NCBI GenBank assembly: GCA_947581845.1
Contig: CANPVY010000208.1
Span: 1-6,154 of the forward strand
Source of the DNA: an uncultured bacterium
Lineage (GTDB): Bacteria; Gemmatimonadota; Gemmatimonadetes; Palauibacterales; KS3-K002
Length of the DNA stretch: 6,154 nucleotides
Reading direction: 5' to 3'
Shown here: one piece after another, positions 1-6,154 of the stretch
Numbering within the stretch: position 1 is the stretch's first letter
Layout: every line of letters starts with the position of its first letter
Notes under the pieces: generated by a model
Seen by the model: the letters and a program-made list of their open reading frames with translations, nothing else
What the model was told of the DNA's origin: nothing
Database searches by the model: none
Made by a program: the position numbers and the translations under genes

Positions 1-1925
1 CCCAGCCAGTGGATACCGAGCACGAAGGTCGAGAGGATTATCGTCAATCCCAGTGCTGCTACGCTGCGGCGCAGGCGCAGTCGATACAAGAAGCTCGAGA
101 GAATGATCACCACGGTCAGGGACACGTGAAAGCTCGGAAAACAGTTGTCCAAAGCACTCAGCGGTCGCACGAGCTCGATCAGCTGCGAGGACCAGCGATC
201 CGAGAGCAGCATCGCGCCCGACCCCGAGTACGCCCAGCGCTCGGGTACAGGAAAGAGAATAAAGAAAGGCAGGCTGATCGCATAATCGATGAGGGCGGCG
301 AAGGAGAAGACCCGGAACGCCGAGATATCTTCCCGTCGGGCAAGGGCGAAGCCGACCAGCACAAACAGCAGGGGCCAAACAAAGAAGTATGCACTCGAAT
401 AGCCGTACGTGGCGAGTGCGTTGGTCACGTCGTGGTAATCGAAATGATAGAACCCCTCGATCCAGTGTACGGCGTACGCCGCCTGGTGCCTGAACTCTGA
501 CACCACATCGAGATTCGCACTCACCCAGGTCTCCAGCGCCGTCTCCACCCAATTGACCAGAAGGGCCACGCCCAGTAGCGAGATCAAGCCCAACCTGCTG
601 TCCAGCAAAGACACGCCTTCGTCGACCATCGGCACGGCAGCGCCGACAGCCTGCCCGGGAGTGAGTACCCGATCCTCCTCATGCACCCTCTCCGGGGTGC
701 GCATCGGAACTGTCTCCTCGGTCTCCCACGCCGCCTCGGTCGGCGTTGTAGGCGTGATTTCCAGTCGCGCGCTGTCCGGTGGAGTCCACTTGAGTCGCAT
801 CGGCGTCGTACGCCTCAGCCCTTCCGCGGTGAGATCATACATCCAGGCCAGTACAAGACTGACCGGAAGGCCTATGACTGCGGCTACGACGACGACATGG
901 AACGCCCAGGCTGGGAAGTCCAAGGCACGGAAGATGAGCCCCGCTACCAAGACCGCGCCGAGAGTGATGGCAGCGTAGAGGACAGCAGCCCGGTCCACCC
1001 GGCGACGCCGCAGCTCGGCGAAGAAGGATGGCGTGACCCAGTCGGGCAGAACAGCGACGGGTTGATCTGGCGGTGTGGTGACTGGAGTTGCCAACGCATT
1101 GACGAACTGCTCGCCAGTCGAGAAACGTTCGGCGGGCGCCTTGGCCAGACTCCTGGCGATCGCACTCTCAAGCGGTTCCGGCACCTCGGAACGGGCGCTT
1201 CGAAGCGAGGGCACCGGATCCATGAGGTGGCGCGCCATGATCACCTGGACGCTCGGACCCGTGAACGGCGGCTGCCCGGCCAACATCTCGTACAGCACGC
1301 AACCCAGGCTGTAGAGATCGCTGCGGCCATCGATCTGCGCGCCCGCCTCCAGCTGCTCCGGGCTCATATAGGTCGGCGTCCCGATCGCGATGCCGGTCTG
1401 CGTCAACCCTTCACCGCCCGCCTCTGTGAGGGCTCGCGCGATCCCGAAATCGGCGACGACCGCATAGCCCTGCGAGATTAGAATGTTCTCCGGCTTGATG
1501 TCTCGGTGGATGATCCCATGCGCGTGTGCGTAGCTCAGGGCATGTGCAACATTGCGGGCGATCTGAAGCGCATCCTCGAGCGGCAACCGTTTCTCGCGCT
1601 CGAGGAGCTCGCGCAGCGTCTGGCCCTCGACGTAGGGCATGACGCAGTACAGGAGGCCGCCGGCCTCGCCGGAATCGAAGATCGGCACGATATGGGGATG
1701 CTGCAGCCGAGCCGCGATCCTGACCTCACGCAGGAACCGCTGAGCTCCGAGCGCGGTGGACAACTCGGGGCGGAGCACCTTGAGCGCGACCCGGCGCTCA
1801 TGCTTGAGGTCGCGAGCCAGATAGACCGTGGCCATCCCTCCCCGACCGATCTCGCGCTCGATGGCGTAGCGGTCCGAGAGGCTGGCCTTGAGCCGATCAA
1901 TGGGGTCGGGCAGAGTGGGCGTCAT
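1..1925 (-). CDS. Transmembrane Ser/Thr protein kinase fused to a PAP2-family (AUR1/IPC-synthase-like) lipid phosphatase/phosphotransferase domain; C-terminus cut by window edge
   Basis: Reading leftward from ATG 1925, the frame is open for 641 codons to the edge. Residues 20-278 are a complete Hanks-type kinase: glycine loop GRGGMATVY (27-35), Lys49 in VALKVL, alphaC Glu67, HRDIKPEN (Asp142, Asn147), DFG (159-161), GTPTYMSPE (182-190), DLYSLG (203-208) and Arg267. All catalytic residues are present, so it should be an active RD kinase in the cytoplasm. Residues about 299-372 form a two-helix membrane module starting FFAELRRRRVDR and ending AWMYDLTAEGLRR. A polar linker (373-440) with six Thr-Pro pairs follows. 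From about 440 there are hydrophobic segments (about 445-459, 512-529, 541-558, 601-614, 621-637) with FPVPERW (558-564), CFPSFHVS (595-602) and STFVLGIHW (632-640). These match the PAP2 His motifs, closest to the AUR1-like subgroup; the final Asp would lie past the edge. The lipid substrate is unknown. The kinase call is near certain; the PAP2 call is strong but rests on motifs only. Only a weak SD-like AAGGGG, about 13 nt upstream, precedes the start. Confidence 0.9.
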   Translation of the reverse strand, partial: MTPTLPDPIDRLKASLSDRYAIEREIGRGGMATVYLARDLKHERRVALKVLRPELSTALGAQRFLREVRIAARLQHPHIVPIFDSGEAGGLLYCVMPYVEGQTLRELLEREKRLPLEDALQIARNVAHALSYAHAHGIIHRDIKPENILISQGYAVVADFGIARALTEAGGEGLTQTGIAIGTPTYMSPEQLEAGAQIDGRSDLYSLGCVLYEMLAGQPPFTGPSVQVIMARHLMDPVPSLRSARSEVPEPLESAIARSLAKAPAERFSTGEQFVNALATPVTTPPDQPVAVLPDWVTPSFFAELRRRRVDRAAVLYAAITLGAVLVAGLIFRALDFPAWAFHVVVVAAVIGLPVSLVLAWMYDLTAEGLRRTTPMRLKWTPPDSARLEITPTTPTEAAWETEETVPMRTPERVHEEDRVLTPGQAVGAAVPMVDEGVSLLDSRLGLISLLGVALLVNWVETALETWVSANLDVVSEFRHQAAYAVHWIEGFYHFDYHDVTNALATYGYSSAYFFVWPLLFVLVGFALARREDISAFRVFSFAALIDYAISLPFFILFPVPERWAYSGSGAMLLSDRWSSQLIELVRPLSALDNCFPSFHVSLTVVIILSSFLYRLRLRRSVAALGLTIILSTFVLGIHWL

Positions 1926-1949
1926 GCCGTGTCGCTCGCCCCTTCAGCG

Positions 1950-1955
1950 ATTGTA
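1950..1955 (-). promoter_or_regulatory. Possible -10 element of the kinase-PAP2 gene
   Basis: The minus strand reads TACAAT here (5 of 6 to TATAAT), about 24 nt upstream of the kinase ATG. I see no convincing -35 hexamer 16-18 nt further upstream, and a start from this site would give a leader of under 20 nt. It is a weak candidate and competes with the pair at 1994-2022. Confidence 0.25.
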
Positions 1956-1989
1956 CAGGCGTCGGGAGCTGGGGGATCGTCCCGCAGGT

Positions 1990-2002
1990 TCGCAATATGC
2001 GA
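1990..2002. repeat. Short inverted repeat upstream of the kinase gene
   Basis: TCGCA and TGCGA arms flank a 3-nt centre (TCGCA-ATA-TGCGA). It lies about 65-77 nt upstream of the kinase start codon, in the only intergenic region of any size in the window. A 5-bp arm can arise by chance; an operator role is a guess. Confidence 0.3.
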
Positions 2003-2022
2003 TCTGGACTACCAAGGTGCAA
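1994..2022 (-). promoter_or_regulatory. Possible promoter pair of the kinase-PAP2 gene
   Basis: The minus strand has TTGCAC (2022-2017), a 17-nt spacer and CATATT (1999-1994). The spacing is ideal, but the hexamers match the sigma-70 consensus only 3/6 and 4/6. The -10-like hexamer lies inside a small inverted repeat (TCGCA-ATA-TGCGA, 1990-2002), which would fit a repressor site if the promoter is real. Sigma preferences of this organism are unknown. Confidence 0.25.
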
Positions 2023-2058
2023 CAGATGTGATGGTCGGTTTCCTTGCGACTTGCGGCT

Positions 2059-2083
2059 CGTGCAGGCTCTTGCACGTGCAGGC
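2059..2083. repeat. Cluster of overlapping direct and inverted repeats in the intergenic region
   Basis: The plus strand has CGTGCAGGC at 2059-2067 and again at 2075-2083, a direct repeat at 16-nt pitch. CGTGCA (2059-2064) also pairs with TGCACG (2071-2076), and TGCACGTGCA (2071-2080) is a perfect 10-bp palindrome. Nearby CTTGCG occurs twice (2043-2048, 2050-2055). The density of repeats suggests a protein-binding site or RNA structure between the aldolase operon and the kinase gene, but no known operator is recognised. Confidence 0.4.
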
Positions 2084-2108
2084 GCAACTGATCCTGACCG
2101 GCTCGAGC

Positions 2109-2141
2109 AGACGGGCGAGTCGCCGGCCGACTCGCCCGTCT
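2109..2141 (-). terminator. Strong GC-rich hairpin after the aldolase operon, probable terminator
   Basis: A perfect 13-bp stem (2109-2121 pairing with 2129-2141; core arm GACGGGCGAGTC) closes a 7-nt loop GCCGGCC. It starts about 54 nt past the aldolase stop codon. Read on the minus strand there is no T-run after the stem, so it is not a classical intrinsic terminator. Many high-GC bacteria use such U-poor hairpins for termination or 3'-end protection. A regulatory role for the downstream kinase gene is also possible. Confidence 0.6.
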
Positions 2142-2157
2142 CTTCTCTGCGCTCTAC

Positions 2158-2173
2158 CGCGCCCCGCGGCGCG
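2158..2173 (-). terminator. Small GC hairpin directly after the aldolase gene
   Basis: CGCGCC (2158-2163) pairs with GGCGCG (2168-2173) around a 4-nt loop, about 22 nt past the aldolase stop. Together with the larger stem at 2109-2141 it makes a tandem hairpin pair, as often seen at operon ends. No T-run follows it. Confidence 0.35.
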
Positions 2174-2195
2174 TGAACCTGATTGCGGTTACAGC

Positions 2196-3272
2196 TCAGG
2201 CGACCGTGATGTCTCTGTTCAAGTAGACATCCTGGATGGCGTGGAACAGCTCGACGCCCTCCTTCATGGGACGCTGGAAGGTCTTGCGACCCGAGATCAG
2301 CCCCATGCCGCCGCCGCGCTTGTTGATGACCGCCGTACGCACGGCCTCGGCCAGATCACCTTTGCCGGTGGAGGGGCCACCCGAATTGATGAGGCCAACC
2401 CGTCCCATGTAACAGTTGGCCACCTGCCAGCGGACGAGGTCCACCGGGTTATCGGTGACCAGCTTCTCGTAGACCAGCTTATGGGTCTTACCGAACTTGA
2501 GCGCGTTGTAGCCGTCGGCGTGGGTCGGCAACTTCTGCTTGACGATGTCCGCCTCGATCGTCACACCGAGATAGTTCGCCTGACCCGTGAGATCAGCCGC
2601 CGTATGATGATCCACTCCATCCTTCTTGAAGGCGGGATTCCGCAAGTAGCACCACAGGAACGCAGCCATGCCCATCTCGTGTGCAGCAGCGAACGCCTCC
2701 GAGATCTCGACCAGCTCGTCGTTGGAGTGCTCGGAGCCCCAGTAGATGGTGGCGCCCACCGCGGCCGCGCCCAGATCCCAAGCCTGCTCGACATTCGCGA
2801 ACAATACCTGCTCGTATTTGTTGGGATAGGTGAGCAGCTCGTTGTGGTTGATCTTGACGAGGAACGGGATCTTATGCGCGTACTTGCGCGAGACAGCTCC
2901 CAACACACCCAGCGTCGAAGCCACGGCGTTGCAGCCGCCCTCGATGGCGAGCTCCACGATCATCTCCGGATCGAAGTAGGCCGGGTTCGGTGCAAAGGAT
3001 GCGGCACCCGAGTGCTCGATCCCCTGATCAACAGGCAGGACCGACACGTAACCGGTCCCGGCCAGCCGTCCGGTATTGAAGATACGATGCAGGTTGACCA
3101 GTACCTGTGGCTTGCGGTCCGAGCCCGCGAGCACACGATCGACGAAGTCGGGGCCCGGAAGATGCAACATCTGCTTCGGGATCCCTTCACAAGTGTGATT
3201 CAGCAGGCTCTCTGCCTCCTCGGCCAGCAGATCCTCAACCTGCGCCAGGCTGCCGGCAATCTCCACGGCCAT
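2196..3272 (-). CDS. fbaB: Class I fructose-bisphosphate aldolase (FbaB/DhnA family)
   Basis: This 358-residue cytoplasmic enzyme should catalyse reversible cleavage of fructose-1,6-bisphosphate to dihydroxyacetone phosphate and glyceraldehyde-3-phosphate, through a Schiff base and without a metal. It matches E. coli FbaB (about 350 aa) along its whole length. Shared stretches include [10 protein letters not shown] (66-75), [10 protein letters not shown] (79-88), [14 protein letters not shown] (286-299) and [10 protein letters not shown] (310-319). The Schiff-base Lys is Lys245 in ADIVKQK, and phosphate-binding Gly-rich loops lie at INSGG (295-299) and [10 protein letters not shown] (321-330). 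I chose ATG 3272 over an upstream in-frame start at 3311: GGAGGT sits 7 nt before it and homology begins there, while the extra 13 residues ([13 protein letters not shown]) do not look native. It is the last gene of the zwf-glk-pgl operon. In E. coli this class I type is associated with gluconeogenic growth. Confidence 0.96.
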   Translation of the reverse strand: MAVEIAGSLAQVEDLLAEEAESLLNHTCEGIPKQMLHLPGPDFVDRVLAGSDRKPQVLVNLHRIFNTGRLAGTGYVSVLPVDQGIEHSGAASFAPNPAYFDPEMIVELAIEGGCNAVASTLGVLGAVSRKYAHKIPFLVKINHNELLTYPNKYEQVLFANVEQAWDLGAAAVGATIYWGSEHSNDELVEISEAFAAAHEMGMAAFLWCYLRNPAFKKDGVDHHTAADLTGQANYLGVTIEADIVKQKLPTHADGYNALKFGKTHKLVYEKLVTDNPVDLVRWQVANCYMGRVGLINSGGPSTGKGDLAEAVRTAVINKRGGGMGLISGRKTFQRPMKEGVELFHAIQDVYLNRDITVA

Positions 3273-3278
3273 GATTCC

Positions 3279-3292
3279 TACCTCCCTCCTTG
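3279..3292 (-). promoter_or_regulatory. Strong ribosome binding site of the aldolase gene
   Basis: The minus strand reads AAGGAGGGAGGT, two overlapping purine-rich Shine-Dalgarno matches, ending 7 nt before ATG 3272. It is the best ribosome site in the window. It decides the start codon and suggests the aldolase is translated independently of the preceding pgl gene. Confidence 0.85.
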
Positions 3293-3320
3293 ATCTCCTA
3301 ACCGCTTGCAAAGCCGTCGC

Positions 3321-4157
3321 TTACGGCCCGCGACGCTGCAACCTCTGGGCTGCTGCCTCATCCACATACCAGAGCAGCTCTCCATTCTGCGGCCGGATGA
3401 GCTGGGCGGGATATCGGTGCGGCTCCGGGCTACCCTCCAGCACCTGCCGCAACGTCTCAGCCTTCTCCGCACCACTCACCAAGAACAATATACATGCAGC
3501 GTTATTGAAGACGGGGCAAGTCAGGCTCACCCGGTGAGCAGCGAGCTTCGCTACCCAGGTGGCGACGGCCAGGCGCCGCTTCTCGCCGAGGGCATCCGTG
3601 CCGGGAAACAGCGACGCGGTATGGCCATCCGCCCCCATCCCCAGGAACACCAAGTCGAAGCGGGGCATCTCCTCCTCGGCCAGACCGAAGAAGCGGCGCA
3701 GCTCGTGCTCGTAGCTGACCGCTGCCAGCCCTGGATCGTCCAGCTCGGCCTGGATACGGTGCAGGTTGCCCGCCGGTAGTTCGAGCCCCGACAGCAACGC
3801 CTGGTTAGCTGCACCGAAGTTGCTGTCCGGGTGATCCGGCGGCACGGTCCGCTCGTCGCCCCAGAAGAAGTGGATCCGCTCCCACGGCACTTGGTCACAA
3901 TACGGATCCTCGGCAAGCAGCTCGAACATGCGCTTGGGTGTGGAACCGCCCGAGAGAGCGACAGCGGTGGGCCGGTCGCCGCCCCACCCTGCAGTTGTCC
4001 GGCGCACGAACTGATCCGCAGCACCGCGGGCCAGCTGCTCAAGATCGCTAAAGACGCGCAGCTGGGGCCTGGCCTCATCCCTGCCGGTCACAGTCGCTCG
4101 GAGTCCACGGATCGCTCGTAGAGTTCGACGTCGGCACGGCCGCTGGTCCCACGACAT
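3321..4157 (-). CDS. pgl: 6-phosphogluconolactonase (PglB/DevB type)
   Basis: The enzyme hydrolyses 6-phosphoglucono-1,5-lactone to 6-phosphogluconate, the second step of the oxidative pentose phosphate pathway, in the cytoplasm. Family marks are clear: ALSGGSTPKRMFELLA (67-82, phosphate loop), FFWGDERTVPPDHPDSNF (97-114) and FLGMGADGHTASLFPG (171-186, catalytic region with the conserved His). The 278-residue length given is the longest ATG form and is long for the family. Residues 1-22 are Arg-rich, do not resemble homologues, and have no well-placed ribosome site. A GTG at 4091 gives 256 aa beginning just before the conserved RVFSDLE and may be the true start. Its GTG overlaps the TGA of a 24-codon ORF (4088-4162), which hints at translational coupling. 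Function is certain; the start is not. Confidence 0.93.
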   Translation of the reverse strand: MSWDQRPCRRRTLRAIRGLRATVTGRDEARPQLRVFSDLEQLARGAADQFVRRTTAGWGGDRPTAVALSGGSTPKRMFELLAEDPYCDQVPWERIHFFWGDERTVPPDHPDSNFGAANQALLSGLELPAGNLHRIQAELDDPGLAAVSYEHELRRFFGLAEEEMPRFDLVFLGMGADGHTASLFPGTDALGEKRRLAVATWVAKLAAHRVSLTCPVFNNAACILFLVSGAEKAETLRQVLEGSPEPHRYPAQLIRPQNGELLWYVDEAAAQRLQRRGP

Positions 4158-4169
4158 GCCATCCGTTGT

Positions 4170-5161
4170 CTACCCTTCAGCTCCCACGGTCGCTGCATAG
4201 CGAGCCGCGCCCAGGAGCGCGGTATTCTTGTTCATGATCACCTGCACCGGGATCGCTTCGAGCAGCGATCGCAGGCGGCCTTTGTCGACAAACGACTCCA
4301 TGAAGCGGCCCTGTTCGAGCACTTCGACAACGCGGGGCGCGATGCCGCCGCCCACATACAGCCCGCCGGTCGCCATAATCTTGAGGGCGAGGTTGCCGGC
4401 TTCGGCACCGAGGAGCTCGACAAACAGATCGAGCGTTTCCACGCAGATCTCGGAGCGTCCCTCCATGGCCGCTTTCGTGATCACCGGGGCTGCGTCCCCA
4501 CTTGCCTGCGTCTCCTCGACAAACCAGGCGGGATTCTCAGCCCCCCGGTACTCGAGGAGAAAATCGTAGATGTTGGCGAGGCCGGGCCCAGAGAGCAGCC
4601 GTTCCCAGCTGACGTGCCCGTAGCGATTTGCCAAGAACTGGAGCAGCGCGACCTGGAGCTCGCCGTGAGGCGCGAAGCTGGTGTGACCGCCCTCGCAAGC
4701 GAACGGGTGGTGGACATGCCCGTCCCAATAGAGGCCCGCCTGGCCGAGGCCGGTCCCGGCGCCGATGAGAGCACGGTTACCGGCCGCCGCCGGACTGCCC
4801 GCGTTGAGCACCACAAAGTCTTCGCAAGCGAGGGCGGCGATGCCGAAGGCTTGCGCTTCGAGGTCGTTGACAACGGCCAGGACCTCGACCCCGGCCGCCG
4901 TCGCCAGCCTGGAGGCGTCGACCAGCCACGGCAGGTTCGTTGTCTGAGCGCGTCCGTCCACCACGGGGCCCGGAACTCCGAAGCAGGCTCGCTGGCACCG
5001 GAGGTCGTGCGCCTTCATGAAGCTCGCTACGATGTCCGCGAGGCTCGAATACTGGCGGCTGGGAAACGTCTCTGCAGCCAGCTCTCGGTAGCGCGTCAGC
5101 TCGACCTCGTAGACCGCCAGGCGCGCGTTGGTGCCGCCGATATCGCCGGCCAGGACCTTCA

Positions 5162-5162
<1 letters not shown>
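4170..5162 (-). CDS. glk: Glucokinase, bacterial Glk family
   Basis: Phosphorylates glucose with ATP to glucose-6-phosphate in the cytoplasm, supplying the substrate of the neighbouring Zwf. The 330-residue protein has the ATP/phosphate-1 motif AGDIGGTNARL (5-15) and a complete sugar site. The site comprises VVNDLEAQAFG (97-107) with catalytic Asp100, CEGGHTSF (156-163) with Glu157 and His160, and Glu187, the same numbers as in E. coli Glk. LIGAGTGLG (132-140) and YVGGGIAPR (269-277) are the other conserved nucleotide/sugar loops. Length is typical of the family (about 320 aa). It belongs to the Glk (PF02685) type and not the ROK type, since no ROK zinc-Cys motif is seen. ATG 5162 shares its A with the zwf stop (TGATG), with GGAGAAGG just upstream. 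A GTG at 5165 would add one Met and is an equal alternative. Confidence 0.96.

Positions 5163-6154
<992 letters not shown>

Noticed and set aside
9..1481. Plus-strand open frames (9-500, 553-978, 681-1481) opposite the kinase-PAP2 gene
   Set aside because: Compositions are Arg/Gln- or Ser/Thr-rich with no recognisable domain, and the minus strand carries the continuous conserved protein.
179..1900. Minus-strand frames at 1535-1900, 944-1171 and 179-394, which could suggest the kinase gene is broken into pieces
   Set aside because: They are in other frames. The true frame (codons beginning at 1925, 1922 and so on) was followed base by base to the left edge with no stop and 641 codons, and it contains all kinase and PAP2 motifs.
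1506..3293. A 595-codon open frame on the plus strand
   Set aside because: It lies opposite the kinase, the intergenic hairpins and the aldolase, has no family resemblance, and both overlapped genes have clear conserved motifs. Long antisense frames are common in high-GC DNA.
3273..3311. Upstream extension of the aldolase to 3311
   Set aside because: A strong Shine-Dalgarno sequence lies inside this stretch, 7 nt before ATG 3272, and homology with FbaB begins after that ATG.

Overview
The window is GC-rich, and every gene I can support lies on the minus strand, so the genes read from the right edge to the left. Two blocks are present: a sugar-phosphate operon (about 2196-6154) and, downstream of it, one long membrane protein gene that is cut by the left edge (1-1925). 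The kinase sequence style (for example GRGGMATVYLARDLKH and the GTPTYMSPEQ loop) and the GC content suggest a Gemmatimonadota or similar soil or environmental bacterium. This is inference from family resemblance and is not proven by the window.

The operon runs zwf (glucose-6-phosphate dehydrogenase, N-terminus beyond the right edge), glk (glucokinase), pgl (6-phosphogluconolactonase) and a class I fructose-bisphosphate aldolase of the FbaB/DhnA family. zwf and glk overlap at TGATG, 7 to 12 nt separate glk from pgl depending on the pgl start, and 48 nt carrying a strong Shine-Dalgarno sequence separate pgl from the aldolase. Together Glk, Zwf and Pgl turn glucose into 6-phosphogluconate. The aldolase links the triose-phosphate pool with fructose-1,6-bisphosphate. 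Two tandem GC-rich hairpins follow the aldolase stop codon and probably end the operon.

The 270-nt gap 1926-2195 holds those hairpins plus several short inverted and direct repeats and weak promoter-like hexamers, all upstream of the last gene. That gene is open without interruption from an ATG at 1925 to the left edge (641 codons seen). It encodes a complete Hanks-type Ser/Thr kinase domain, then a two-helix membrane module of the kind usually placed at the front of bacterial TPR or cyclase-like proteins, then a Thr-Pro-rich linker, then a multi-pass PAP2-like lipid phosphatase/phosphotransferase domain resembling the AUR1/inositol-phosphorylceramide-synthase type. This kinase-PAP2 fusion is the most unusual item in the window: it suggests a membrane lipid enzyme joined covalently to its own signalling kinase.
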